Assembly: GCF_000701505.1 (NCBI RefSeq)
Contig: NZ_JNJB01000013.1
Location: 62,001-126,000, forward strand
Direction: 5' to 3'
From: Dyadobacter crusticola DSM 16708
Lineage (GTDB): Bacteria; Bacteroidota; Bacteroidia; Cytophagales; Spirosomataceae
Length of the DNA stretch: 64,000 nucleotides
Part shown: positions 27,458 to 37,800 of the stretch, one piece after another
How positions within the stretch are numbered: position 1 is the first letter of the stretch
Layout: each line of letters starts with the position of its first letter
Notes under the pieces: generated by a model
The model's input: the letters and a program-made list of their open reading frames with translations, nothing else
Told to the model about the DNA's origin: nothing
The model's database searches: none
Made by a program: the position numbers and the translations under genes

Positions 27458-27775
27458 CTATTCAGGTTTAACTGTTATCGCGCCGATCGTATCCTCTCCG
27501 GCCGTCAAAAGCAATCTTTTAAAATGATCATTCTCATCGATCCGCAACGCGCGGCATTGAATATCCTTATTAACACCTTCCGACAACAGGCCAAAGAAAA
27601 AGGCGAACAACTCTGTTGAATGGTGGACGCGCGCGCTTTTGGGTAAAGTAAGACTGATTGCAGGCTTCGTTGTATCAGCGTGATACGCAGCCTCGTACTC
27701 GAAAGTGTAGTGGCCGCCTGGATCCTTTTCCAGAAATCCGGCCAGTGTGCCATTGTTATAAACGAGCCCCTTCAT
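27458..27775 (-). CDS. hipS: HipS-like protein (HipA N-terminal subdomain)
   Basis: This 105-residue protein corresponds to the N-terminal domain of full-length HipA (GLVYNNGTLAGFLEKDPGG, PAISLTLPKSARVHHS, LFAFFFGLLSEGVNKDIQCR). In HipBST systems this separate piece, and not HipB, neutralises the kinase. It overlaps the end of hipB by 20 bases and is followed at once by hipT, so the three genes are translated from one message. Confidence 0.88.
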   Translation of the reverse strand: MKGLVYNNGTLAGFLEKDPGGHYTFEYEAAYHADTTKPAISLTLPKSARVHHSTELFAFFFGLLSEGVNKDIQCRALRIDENDHFKRLLLTAGEDTIGAITVKPE

Positions 27776-27983
27776 CGTCTGTCGATCTGATCGTTACATT
27801 GATTGTCAAACCCAGTACGTCCAGGAGTTTCTCTAACGAATCAAGCGAAGGGTTTCCTTTACCCCGCTCGATCGTATACAGCGTTTTGGCAGTCAAATCC
27901 GCCATCTCGGCCGCATCCTCCTGCTTCAACCCCAGATCCTGGCGCCTGGCAGCAATATATCTGCCCAATTCAACCCTGTTCAT
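27756..27983 (-). CDS. hipB: HipB-like helix-turn-helix protein
   Basis: This 75-residue protein is an Xre/HTH_3 domain (LGRYIAARRQDLGLKQEDAA, then EMADLTAKTLYTIERGKGNP and SLEKLLDVLGLTINV). It is the first gene of the three-gene unit and is expected to bind the operon promoter and hold the toxin complex. Inverted repeats lie just upstream of its start. Confidence 0.9.
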   Translation of the reverse strand: MNRVELGRYIAARRQDLGLKQEDAAEMADLTAKTLYTIERGKGNPSLDSLEKLLDVLGLTINVTIRSTDDEGARL

Positions 27984-28364
27984 CGGTAATATGTTATGTA
28001 TTTTACGAAATTTACATGAAATACACGCACTTTACTACTTAATCAGTAATATATTTCCGATTTGATTTATTTACGTCAAATCTCTAACTAAATGCAGTGA
28101 ATTAGGATTAAATCGGAATTACAATACCGGTTCTTGTATTCTGTTTTGTCAGAAACCTACCGGCGGAGATTTTCACTTCAGTGAGAATTTAGCAAAAGAA
28201 CCATCACTTTCGATCTTTTTGACAAGTGCCGGGCGTATGTTACCATCATCAACATCCATCATCATGTTTTCACCCCGCGCCACCCGCCGCAGCCAGCTCT
28301 TTGCAGTCCACCTTGAACCTGCCTGTTTCTGAAAACCGCTTCGTGCCAACCGGATTTATATTCG
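27984..28364. promoter_or_regulatory. Divergent control region between hipBST and an ECF sigma gene
   Basis: This 381-base region has no ORF I believe. It is AT-rich and full of inverted repeats: GTATTT (27998-28003) with AAATAC (28019-28024), close to the hipB start; GATTTGA (28059-28065) with TCAAATC (28076-28082); and TTCCGATTT (28055-28063) with AAATCGGAA (28110-28118). The first is the best candidate HipB operator by position. I see no exact TAnnTTTG box for either gene. Confidence 0.45.
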
Positions 28365-28925
28365 ATGAAGAAACACGATCTGACTTTTTCAGAAACGGAA
28401 CTGGTAGCGCTTCTTAAAGCCGGCGATAACCCCGCATTTAAGTTGCTGCACGACCGGTATGCACCCGCACTCTCTGAAATCATACATAAGATTATCAGGG
28501 ACGAGCACCAGGTGGAGGATATCGTGCAGGATACATTGCTGAAAATCTGGATCCACATTGGCAGCTACCAGAAGGAAAAAGGCACGCTTTTTACCTGGAT
28601 GCTCAACATTGCACGCAACACGGCCATTGACAGGCTTCGCACCAATCTCAAATTCAAAAACCACGTGGGCTGGGAAACCGTTGGGGAGGCAGATATTATC
28701 TCGCTGATCATCGCGAATCCGCGTCTTAGCGCCAGTGAGCTCAACGGGTATGTTGAGCGGCTGTCGGTTAAACAAAAGCAGGTAATTGAACTGATCTATT
28801 TTCAGGATTTCAGCCACGAATACGCCGCTGCTCAGCTCGGTATCGCATTGGGCACAGTCAAATCGAGAGTCAGAAGTGCATTAATGGAGATACGGGAAAT
28901 GCTCTCGGAAATGCCCGATCATTGA
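28365..28925 (+). CDS. ECF sigma-70 factor without adjacent anti-sigma gene
   Basis: This 186-residue sigma factor has region 2 (YAPALSEIIHKIIRDEHQVE, then DIVQDTLLKIWIHIGSYQ, with WMLNIARNTAIDRLR) and region 4 (LSVKQKQVIELIYFQDFSHE, AAAQLGIALGTVKSRVRSAL). It resembles the RpoE/SigK-type ECF groups more than the FecI-like sigma at 8348. The gene downstream is convergent and no FecR, RskA or zinc-binding anti-sigma gene is next to it, so its control is not evident. Confidence 0.92.
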   Translation: MKKHDLTFSETELVALLKAGDNPAFKLLHDRYAPALSEIIHKIIRDEHQVEDIVQDTLLKIWIHIGSYQKEKGTLFTWMLNIARNTAIDRLRTNLKFKNHVGWETVGEADIISLIIANPRLSASELNGYVERLSVKQKQVIELIYFQDFSHEYAAAQLGIALGTVKSRVRSALMEIREMLSEMPDH

Positions 28926-28951
28926 TCCGGCAAGATCAGAATGGAGTCAAC

Positions 28952-29704
28952 TCACAGGTATAGCTTCACCATTTGCCGCCAGTACCTGGGCCTGTGCGCC
29001 TCTTCTTCCCATATAATCAGCTGATGTGGTACGCCGATCGCATTCAGCGACGCACTTAGCTGCTCGTTATCTGCCAGAAAAGCATCTTCCTTTCCGATAA
29101 CAATGGTCAGGTCCAGTTTTCTGAGCTGCTTCAAAAGTTTGGGGTCACGGATACCGGGCACGAAATGATTGGGCATGTTGAAATAGATGTCTTCGTCAAC
29201 ATAACCATCGAACAGATCCGCGAAGAATTCCAGCGACCTAGTGAGGTCATAGCGGCCGCTCATGCCTACAATTTTGGTAAAAACCGTCGGGTGCTTTAAT
29301 CCGATATTCACTGCGTGGTAAGCTCCCAGGCTGCATCCTGCCACAGTCAGCTGCTTGCTGCGGTTTTTGCTCCTGATAAAAGGGACTACTTCGTTGAGTA
29401 TGTACCGTTCGTATTGCAAATGGCGCAGGATACGGTCGCGGGGCGGTTTTTCGGAATAAAAACTTTCCTGATCAATGCTGTCAACGCAAAAAACCTGAAT
29501 CTCACCCGCGTTAATGCGCTCGCCCATTGCATCGATAATCTTCCAGTCTTCGAGATCGTAGAAATGCGCCGCTCTGGTCGGGAAGAAAATAACGGGTGTG
29601 CCGCCAGTCCCAAAAACAAGCATTTCCATTTCCCTGTCCAGCACGGGGCTGAACCACTTCTGGTACTGTCTTTCCATTACCGGGCAAGATGGCGAACTGA
29701 TCAT
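28952..29704 (-). CDS. Esterase-family alpha/beta hydrolase
   Basis: This 250-residue protein has no signal peptide and belongs to the esterase D/putative esterase group. The nucleophile elbow is GCSLG (Ser125), preceded by ILNEVVPFIRSKNRSKQLTV. A likely catalytic histidine lies in EEEAHRPRYW near the C-terminus. The start codon lies one base after the stop of the SGNH hydrolase upstream, so the two are translationally coupled and may act on one substrate. An ATG 9 codons in (29677) is an alternative start. Confidence 0.88.
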   Translation of the reverse strand: MISSPSCPVMERQYQKWFSPVLDREMEMLVFGTGGTPVIFFPTRAAHFYDLEDWKIIDAMGERINAGEIQVFCVDSIDQESFYSEKPPRDRILRHLQYERYILNEVVPFIRSKNRSKQLTVAGCSLGAYHAVNIGLKHPTVFTKIVGMSGRYDLTRSLEFFADLFDGYVDEDIYFNMPNHFVPGIRDPKLLKQLRKLDLTIVIGKEDAFLADNEQLSASLNAIGVPHQLIIWEEEAHRPRYWRQMVKLYL

Positions 29705-29705
29705 A

Positions 29706-30353
29706 TCACTTGTGGTCTGTCAACCTGAAAGCATTACGGATTTCCTTTTCCCAAACCGCATATCCCGCCGGGCTCAAATGCAGCCCGTCGGCCTCGAAGA
29801 AAGACTTAACCGGCCGCCCGTCTGTCCCGAGCATAGCAGGAAAAATGTCAACAAAATGTTGAAACTGATCCTTCTCAGTCTCCTCACGAATCAGCTGGTT
29901 GGTCGCTTTGATCTCAGCCAACAGCTCCCACCGTTGAATGCTGGGCTTTATGCTGATGTAATAACAAGGGATTGCGCCAAAGCGGCTGCGGATTTGAGCG
30001 ATCAGCTCCCGGTAAAAAATGCATACCTCCATCGCATTCCGTCCGTCACCCAGATCATTGTCACCGGCATAGATCAGCATTGTTTTCGCATGACCGAGCT
30101 GGGCCATGATCCTGTCGAAAAACCAGCTGCAAGCCGCCAGTGTCGAGCCGCCAAATCCCAGATTCACAGGCTTTAAGTCCTCAAAATCGGAATATAATGT
30201 GTCCCATAAAGTGAAACTGGAACTGCCGTAGAATATCGTTTCCGGCTGATATACCAGCTTCCCCGCCTCTTTCTCCACTCTCAAAACTTCCTCTTCATAC
30301 CAAATCATACGCGACTCAAATGGGGCTTCCGCCCGGATAAACAGCAGGCGCAT
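29706..30353 (-). CDS. SGNH/GDSL-type hydrolase
   Basis: This 215-residue enzyme shows the SGNH blocks: FYGSSSFTLW with the nucleophile serine near 44-46, GFGGST (66-71), GDND (97-100) and DGLH (Asp189, His192). These enzymes remove acyl or acetyl groups from carbohydrates and lipids. There is no signal peptide, so it probably acts in the cytoplasm. It forms a two-gene unit with the esterase downstream and is divergent from the hybrid regulator gene. The start could instead be the ATG 15 codons in. Confidence 0.9.
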   Translation of the reverse strand: MRLLFIRAEAPFESRMIWYEEEVLRVEKEAGKLVYQPETIFYGSSSFTLWDTLYSDFEDLKPVNLGFGGSTLAACSWFFDRIMAQLGHAKTMLIYAGDNDLGDGRNAMEVCIFYRELIAQIRSRFGAIPCYYISIKPSIQRWELLAEIKATNQLIREETEKDQFQHFVDIFPAMLGTDGRPVKSFFEADGLHLSPAGYAVWEKEIRNAFRLTDHK

Positions 30354-30521
30354 TACCGCCTGAACTGCGTGAAAGATAGCTAACCAATGTTGTCTCCATA
30401 TTAAGACAAATTTTTGATTGTGTTATCTTCAAAAAATGTGTTCCTGCGGGCAGGCTTTCGCAAGCCCGAAATCAGCACGCACCAAATTGTCAGATATGTA
30501 TTATATTGGTTACTAAACTCA

Positions 30522-33500
30522 ATGATGCTGCGGATGCGCGGAAAAATCCTCTTCTTTTTCTTACTTCTTCTTGTTCAGCCCAACAAGCTGTCCGCACAAT
30601 CCACCCCTTACCGGTTTATGAAGCTGGACGCGACCAGTGGGCTATCCAACAACCAGGTAACCTGTTTTCTTAAAGACAGCCGGGGTTATATGTGGTTTGG
30701 CACTATTTCGGGCCTCAACCGGTACGACGGCAGGAACGTGCGGGTTTTCAGGAATGATATCCGCGACTCTTCTTCGGTTCAGAACAACCACATTATCAAG
30801 CTTTTCGAAGACCCCCAAGGCAGGATCTGGGTCACTACCATTGAAGGGATCAGTATCTTTGACCCGGAAAAAGAAAGTTTTATCCGGAACACCATCGATT
30901 ATGTCCGCCGCTTCGGACTTCCCGATGCAGCAGTTTCCAACATTGTGAAAGAGAGTCCGGGTAAATACTGGTTTGTTCACGATTCGACGGGGATCTATCA
31001 GTACCGCCAGGGCAGGTCTACGCGGTATCTGCATTACAGGCGTAGCGACAACCGCATTGCGGCGATAGGCCGGGATCACAAAGGTGATCTTTGGGTAGTG
31101 CACCGGAACGGGGTATTGGATCAGATAGATGGAAAAAGCCACCGGCTGCTGTACCGCAACACTGCGCTCCGGCAACGGAACCCCGGCCAGCAGCTGCCTT
31201 ACAGCATAACGATCGACAGGGACGGCGATCTGTGGATTTACGTATTGAGGGCTAACAGCGGCGTCCACTACTTCAATGCGGAGAAAAAGGCTTTTACCCA
31301 CATTGATAAAAATACGCCCGGGCCAAAGCTCAATTCCAACATCATTCAGGGAATCGTAGAGGGAAATAACGGGTTGATCTGGATCGGTACCGACCACGGT
31401 GGGATCAATATTCTTGACAAACAAAAATGGCAGATCAGCTATCTGGTGCACGATATCGACAATAAGAAGAGCCTCAGCCAGAATACGATCAACAGCCTTT
31501 ATAAAGACGACAGCGGCATTATCTGGACGGGTACTTACAAAGACGGGATCAATTACTACCACGAGAATATCTTCCGCTTTCCCATTTACGAGCACAACCG
31601 CTCCAAAGCGGCCAGTTTACCTTTCAATGACCTCAACCGCTTTGCAGAAGACGAAAGAGGAAATTTGTGGCTGGCCGCAAACGGGGGCGGACTGATTTAC
31701 TTTGACCGGCAGAAAAACACATTTAAAAGCTACCTGCACAAATCCGGCGATGCAAATTCAATCGGCAGCAATGTGATCGTAAGCCTGTTGATCGACAGCC
31801 AGAAGAAGCTCTGGATCGGCACTTACTACGGCGGACTGAGCTGCTTCGACGGGAAAACATTTAAAACCTACAGGCACAACCCTGCGGATAAAAACAGCAT
31901 TGCAGACGATAGTATCTGGGAGATTTTTGAGGATTCGAAAGGTCAGCTCTGGATAGGTACATTAAACGGCGGCCTCGACCGGCTCGACAGATCTACGGGC
32001 ATTTTCACACATTATGCAAGCGGCGCGCCCAATTCTGTTCATGCCAGCTATGTCAGCGAGATCACGGAAGATAAAGCGGGTAAAATCTGGGTAGGTACCT
32101 CCTACGGGCTGGAACGCTACGATTACGCGACCAATCGCTTCCAGCACTTTCTGAGTGATGCCGAAAGTGACAGCGCATTGAGCAATAACCTTGTCCACGC
32201 CATTTTCGAAGACGACCGCGGCCTGCTCTGGATCGGTACCCACGAGGGACTGAATTTATATGATCAGGAAAAGCAAAATTTTCGAACGCTCCGGAAAGAA
32301 GACGGCTTGCCTGACAACACAATTTTGTCAATAACCCAGGATAGACGGGGAAATCTGTGGCTGGGTACCACCAATGGGATCAGTAAGATGCAGGTTTCGG
32401 GCGCGGCAGGGAAATGGCAGTTCAGCTTTATTAATTACGACGAGTCCGACGGGTTGCAAGGGAAAGAGTTTACCGAGAATGCCGCATTAACCACGCGCTC
32501 GGGCCAGGTGATCTTTGGCGGGTCAAAAGGATTTAACCTTTTTGATCCTGAAAGCATTACCAGCAGCAATGCGATGCCGAAGGTAATCCTGTCTGAACTT
32601 TATCTGTTTAACAAAAAAGTGGGTATCGGAAAAGAAAGCGACGGCTCGGTGATCCTGGAAAAAGCGCTGAACCAAAGTTCGCAGATCACATTCAAGCACC
32701 ACCAGAATGTGCTCTCCATTGAATTTTCAGCTCTTAACTTTTTCCATCCTGAAAAAAACAGGTACCGTTATCAGCTGGAAGGGTTTGATAAAGAATGGAT
32801 CACGGCTATCGACAAATCCGGCAGGGCTACCTACACCAACCTGGATCCGGGCACCTACGTTTTTAAAGTAACTGCCTCCAACAACGACGGCGTATGGAGC
32901 CCACGCGGCGCTGAGCTTAAAATCGTAATCCTACCGCCCTGGTGGCAGACCTGGACGGCCGTCGCATGCTACATTCTACTGATCGCGGTGGTTTTGTATT
33001 TGTCAAGAAGAGAGATCCTGCGGCGTGAGCGGATGCGCTTTGAACATCAGCAGGAACGAAAAGAAGCGCAGCGCATGCACGAGCTGGACCAGATGAAGAT
33101 CAACTTTTTCACCAACGTAAGCCACGAATTCCGCACTCCGCTGACACTGATCTTGTCGCCGATCGAAAATATGGTCAGGGAAACGGACGAGCCCCGCAGG
33201 CAGAGTCAGCTGAACCTGATTTACCGCAATGCGAAAAGGCTGCTGAACCTGGTTAACCAGCTGCTTGACCTGGGTAAGCTGGAATTTCAGGAACTACGCT
33301 TCAACCCACGTGAAGGCGACATTCTTCGGTTTATCCGCGAGACTACCTTCTCGTTTTCGGATTTGTCCGAGAAAAAACATGTGAAGCTCAGCTTTGAGTC
33401 ACAGGTGAAAGAGCTTATTACACTTTTTGATGAGGATAAGCTTGAAAAGATCCTGTTTAACCTGCTTTCCAATGCATTCAAATTTACGCCCGAGAATGGA

Positions 33501-34649
33501 ACCGTGAAGGTAACTACTAATATTATCCGGAATCAGGAGCAGCTTACATTGCTGGAAATCAATGTAATGGATACCGGGATTGGCATCCCGGCAGAGAAGC
33601 AGGAGAAGATCTTCGACCGGTTTTTTCAAAACGAGCTGCCTGTCAGCATGGTCAACCAGGGAAGCGGCATCGGGCTGTCGATCACGCGCGAGTTTGTCAG
33701 GATACACGGGGGAACGATCACTGTTTCCAGCGCGCCGGACCAGGGAAGCTGCTTCACCGTAACACTTCCCGCTCCTGATCCCCGGGAAGCTGCGCCGGAC
33801 CCGAAAACAGTCCCAGGCCAGGATGCCGCTTCCGCCAGCGCCGAACAATCCGCAGAGCTCCTTGCGGAACGCCCTAAAATCCTGCTGGTAGAAGACCACG
33901 CAGATTTCCGGCATTACCTCAAAGAAAACCTTTCGGAAAAGTACCAGATACTGGAAGCAGCAGACGGCAAGCAGGGCTTGAAAAATGCATTGGGTGAGCT
34001 GCCCGATCTGATCGTGAGTGACGTGATGATGCCTGAAATGAATGGGATCGAGCTTTGCCGCAGGCTCAAAGAGAATGCAGCTACCTCGCACATCCCGGTG
34101 CTGCTGCTGACTGCGCGCAATTCGGAGGAACAAAAGCTGGAAGGTTATCAGACGGGCGCCCAGGACTACATCGAAAAACCATTCAATTTTGAGATACTTC
34201 AATCTAAAATCAAAAGCTTGCTTAACCAGCAGCGTGCAGCCCGAAAGGCTTACCGCCAGCAGGTCACAATCAAAGGAAAAGATGTGGCGATCAGCTCACT
34301 CGACGAGAAGCTGATCCAGAAAGCCATCGAAGTCGTTGAAAAAAACATGGCGAATCCGGACTTTTCGGTGGAGGCTTTCAGCAAGGAACTGGGCATGAGC
34401 CGCATTCATTTGTACCGCAAACTGAACACGCTGACCGGCCAGTCGCCCGTTGACTTTATACGCACAATCCGGCTCGACCGTTCGCGGCAGCTATTGGAGC
34501 AAAGCCAGCTGACTGTTTCGGAAATCGCATATCAGGTTGGCTTCAACAATCCGAAATACTTTGCCAAACATTTCCGGGAGAAGTTCGGCGAGCTGCCTTC
34601 CGCCTATGCCGGCCGCAAGAAGAGCAGCGCTGTGCCGCCGGTGCTCTGA
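30522..34649 (+). CDS. Hybrid two-component regulator (propeller, histidine kinase, receiver, AraC)
   Basis: One 1375-residue protein holds a whole signalling path. A signal peptide (ILFFFLLLLVQPNKLSAQ) leads to a periplasmic two-bladed set of propeller repeats (GLSNNQVTCFLKDSRGYMWF, with IWIGT repeated) to about 740. A Y_Y_Y domain lies at 752-793 and a membrane helix at about 806-828. The kinase core has NVSHEFRTP (about 864), DTGIGIP (about 1016) and GSGIGLSI. A receiver has its phospho-acceptor in SDVMMPEMNG (about 1166) and an AraC-type DNA-binding domain at 1260-1363. The start at 30522 is the first of three close ATGs before the signal. Such proteins sense an oligomeric ligand and activate the neighbouring SusC/D genes, here 186 bases downstream. 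Confidence 0.95.
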   Translation: MMLRMRGKILFFFLLLLVQPNKLSAQSTPYRFMKLDATSGLSNNQVTCFLKDSRGYMWFGTISGLNRYDGRNVRVFRNDIRDSSSVQNNHIIKLFEDPQGRIWVTTIEGISIFDPEKESFIRNTIDYVRRFGLPDAAVSNIVKESPGKYWFVHDSTGIYQYRQGRSTRYLHYRRSDNRIAAIGRDHKGDLWVVHRNGVLDQIDGKSHRLLYRNTALRQRNPGQQLPYSITIDRDGDLWIYVLRANSGVHYFNAEKKAFTHIDKNTPGPKLNSNIIQGIVEGNNGLIWIGTDHGGINILDKQKWQISYLVHDIDNKKSLSQNTINSLYKDDSGIIWTGTYKDGINYYHENIFRFPIYEHNRSKAASLPFNDLNRFAEDERGNLWLAANGGGLIYFDRQKNTFKSYLHKSGDANSIGSNVIVSLLIDSQKKLWIGTYYGGLSCFDGKTFKTYRHNPADKNSIADDSIWEIFEDSKGQLWIGTLNGGLDRLDRSTGIFTHYASGAPNSVHASYVSEITEDKAGKIWVGTSYGLERYDYATNRFQHFLSDAESDSALSNNLVHAIFEDDRGLLWIGTHEGLNLYDQEKQNFRTLRKEDGLPDNTILSITQDRRGNLWLGTTNGISKMQVSGAAGKWQFSFINYDESDGLQGKEFTENAALTTRSGQVIFGGSKGFNLFDPESITSSNAMPKVILSELYLFNKKVGIGKESDGSVILEKALNQSSQITFKHHQNVLSIEFSALNFFHPEKNRYRYQLEGFDKEWITAIDKSGRATYTNLDPGTYVFKVTASNNDGVWSPRGAELKIVILPPWWQTWTAVACYILLIAVVLYLSRREILRRERMRFEHQQERKEAQRMHELDQMKINFFTNVSHEFRTPLTLILSPIENMVRETDEPRRQSQLNLIYRNAKRLLNLVNQLLDLGKLEFQELRFNPREGDILRFIRETTFSFSDLSEKKHVKLSFESQVKELITLFDEDKLEKILFNLLSNAFKFTPENGTVKVTTNIIRNQEQLTLLEINVMDTGIGIPAEKQEKIFDRFFQNELPVSMVNQGSGIGLSITREFVRIHGGTITVSSAPDQGSCFTVTLPAPDPREAAPDPKTVPGQDAASASAEQSAELLAERPKILLVEDHADFRHYLKENLSEKYQILEAADGKQGLKNALGELPDLIVSDVMMPEMNGIELCRRLKENAATSHIPVLLLTARNSEEQKLEGYQTGAQDYIEKPFNFEILQSKIKSLLNQQRAARKAYRQQVTIKGKDVAISSLDEKLIQKAIEVVEKNMANPDFSVEAFSKELGMSRIHLYRKLNTLTGQSPVDFIRTIRLDRSRQLLEQSQLTVSEIAYQVGFNNPKYFAKHFREKFGELPSAYAGRKKSSAVPPVL

Positions 34650-34654
34650 CGGTG

Positions 34655-34739
34655 AATGTTACATGTGGCAGGTAACAACTGATAACGCAATATGTAACAT
34701 TTGGATACCCGGTTCACACGGATTATGTCGCTAGTTTTG
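34655..34739 (+). promoter_or_regulatory. Candidate regulator site and promoter of the third SusC/D operon
   Basis: AATGTTACAT (34655-34664) and ATGTAACATT (34692-34701) are 10-base inverted arms. GTAACA also occurs directly at 34672-34677 and 34694-34699, exactly 22 bases apart, a spacing suited to AraC-type dimers. A -7 box TAGTTTTG follows at 34732-34739, about 100 bases before the SusC start at 34836. The hybrid regulator encoded just upstream is the natural candidate. No -33 TTG is present at the usual spacing, as expected for an activator-dependent promoter. Confidence 0.55.
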
Positions 34740-34835
34740 CATTTAGGCGACAAAACAATGTACTGCATTGTCCAACAGCTGCAAATTACTCTTTCTAAAT
34801 TCCGTATCCTTGCAAAATTATCTACTAACAACTCT

Positions 34836-37800
34836 ATGAAAAGAATTTCTCCTCTCATTCTTTTTCTGCTTCTGGCCTTCCAGCTTCGTGCACAGAACGT
34901 AACCGTGAAGGGTTTTATCAAAGATGCAGAAACAAACGAGCCGCTTCCGGGCGTTTCGGTGCTTGTGAAAGGCACTAACCAGGGCACTGCCTCAGGATCT
35001 AATGGAAACTATTCCATTGACGTGCCGAGTGGCGGCGTGCTTACTTTTTCGTTTATTGGCTATGCACCAAAAGATGTAACTGTCGGCACGCAGACAACCA
35101 TGGATGTATCCCTGAATGCAGATACGCAGGTACTTTCGGAGGTAACTGTAACTGCGCTCGGGATCAAGCGGGAAAAGCGCGCGCTTGGGTACGCGGTTTC
35201 TGACGTAGGCGCAGAGAATATTGCCAACAATGGCGAAACCAACCCGATTGCATCCATTGCGGGAAAAGTTGCGGGCGTAAGTATCTCTTCCACCACAGCC
35301 GGCCCGACGGGTTCAAGCCGGGTGGTGATCCGCGGGATACGTGAATTGCAGGGCAGCAACCAGCCGCTGTATGTGATCGACGGGGTTCCGGCGGTGAATG
35401 GGAATATCGGAAGTGCGAGTCAATGGGGCGGGTTCGACCTTGGCGACGGGCTTTCTGACATTAACCCCAACGATATCGAGTCCATTTCGGTACTGAAAGG
35501 ATCGGCTGCCGCTGCATTGTACGGAAGCCGCGCTTTGAACGGCGTAATCCTGATCACTACCAAGAGCGGCAAGGCGAATAAAGGCGTTGGTGTAGAGCTC
35601 AACAGCTCATTTACTCTCGACGAAATTTCGACCAGAATGGACGAACGCCAGAAAACTTACGGACAGGGAAATGACGGTGTTTTTCCAACGGACCCATTGC
35701 AGGCGAGAAACATTACCAGCAACTGGGGACCGAAGTTTACCGACTTTGAAACCATTACCCAGGCAGACGGCACGGTTCGCCCCTACCGGTACATGGACGA
35801 TAACATCCAGGATTTTTTCAGAGTGGGAAGAACGGCCATGAACACGATCGCTGTCTCCGGCGGTAAAGATGATAACACAGTCAGAATGTCGTATTCCAAT
35901 ATTGCCAACAGCGACATTGTCCCAAAAAGCGGCTATGACAAAAACATCTTTGCGATCCGGGCTACTTCGAAAGTGACCAACAAGCTTTCTGTGGATGCGA
36001 AAATTAACTACATGACCGAAAAAGTAAGAAACCGCCCGGCACTGACCGATGAGGTAAACAATATCGGGAACGGTTTACTGGGCCTTGCTGCCAACTTTGA
36101 CCAGGCTTGGTTACAGGATTACACCAATCCGGACGGAACTTACAAAAACTACACAGGTAACATTTACCGCGCCAATCCGTACTGGACGCTCAACAAAACT
36201 TTCAACAGAAGTACCAAAGAGAGAGCAGGCGGCTACCTGAACATGAATTATACATTCAATAGCATGTTCAGCCTCAACTTGCAGGCAGGTACCGACTTTT
36301 TTACATTCAACCACGAGAATTTTTACGATAAATACACTCCGGCCTACGACGGCGGCGCATTGAACCAGCTGTCGATGAACACGAACGAGACCAACTTTCA
36401 GGGTTTGTTCAATTTCAATAAAGACCTGGGGAAAGACTTCAAGATCTCGGCGATGCTGGGTGCTAACCTGATGAAGTACCGCAGCAAGGGAAACAACATC
36501 AGCGCAACGCAGATTATCCAGCCCGGGACTGCCAATCTGGTCAATTTCACAGAAAAGCTGATCCAGCCTTTTGACAACCGCAAGGAGATACAATCTGTTT
36601 TTGCAAGCGCACAGCTGAGCTTCCGCGAGTTCCTGTTTTTGAACGTGCAGGGCAGAAACGACTGGGCATCCACATTGCCTCCGCAGAACAACTCCTTCTT
36701 TTATCCTTCCGTGGACGCGAGCTTTGTCGTGACAGATGCATTCAAGATCGAATCGCCTGTATTGTCTTTTGCCAAAATCCGCGCCTCGCTGGGACAGGTT
36801 GGTAGTGATTTTGATCCTTATAAAACCACTTTCGCGTACAGTCTGACCGGCCGCTCGATACGTGGGCTTCCGATGGGAGAAATCCTGGGCGGCTCTATCC
36901 CGAATGCAAATCTGAAACCGCAGATCAAGACTTCGTTTGAACTGGGAACTGACATCCGTCTTTACCACGACCGTGTCGGCCTGGACTTTACCTATTATGA
37001 TGAAGTTACGAACGACGTTTTGCTGGATATCACAGTACCGGAAACAACCGGCTTTAATACGGCTTCCCTCAATGCAGCCAAGCTGAGAAACCGCGGTGTG
37101 GAAATCCTCCTGAACACCACGCCTGTGAAACTCGACAATGGTTTTCAATGGGATTTGTCACTGAACTTTGCGAAAAACGTGAACAAAGTAGTCGAGCTGA
37201 GTGAGTTGCTTGAAACTTTCACGGTAGCAGAAGCGCGCTGGGCCGGTGCGACGATCATTGCTGAAAAGGGCAAACCTTTCGGAACAATCATGGGAAATGG
37301 CTTTTTGCGCGACGCCAATGGAAACCGTGTTTACAACACCAGCAATGGAGAGCCGCTTCCAACTGCCCGCCCGATGGCACTGGGTAATACCTTACCTGAC
37401 TGGACAGGCGGTGTGATTACTTCTGTCGGTTACAAAGGCCTGCAACTGAAAGCTGCATTTGATGTGCGCGTCGGCGGAGATCTGTTCTCGATGACCAACA
37501 TGACCATGCACATGAACGGCTCGCACGCCAATACCGAAGAAGGCCGCGAGGGCTGGAATGCATACCAGCGCGAGCGCCAGCTGGCACAAGCTGCCGCGCA
37601 GGCAGCCGGTCAGGAAGCTAACCTGGACGATCCGACGAGCCCCTACTACGTTGACCGTGCCAACAGAGGATTTATCGGCGAGGGTGTCAACCAGGAAGGA
37701 GCTCCTAATACGATCCCGATCAGCCCGGCGGCTTACTGGCAGAGCATCGGTAACAACATTCCGGAACCGTTTATTTATGATGCGAGCTACATCAAGCTGC

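Noticed and set aside
26476..27775. Reading hipS and hipT as a frameshifted, broken hipA
   Set aside because: Both parts have their own starts and stops with tight spacing, and the split point matches known HipBST systems, so a true split is the better explanation.
30642..31595. A 317-codon minus-strand open frame inside the hybrid regulator
   Set aside because: It opposes the repeated propeller blades; its valine/isoleucine-rich repeats mirror those blades.
36111..37148. A 345-codon minus-strand open frame
   Set aside because: Antisense to the SusC barrel, with cysteine-rich low-quality sequence and no family features.
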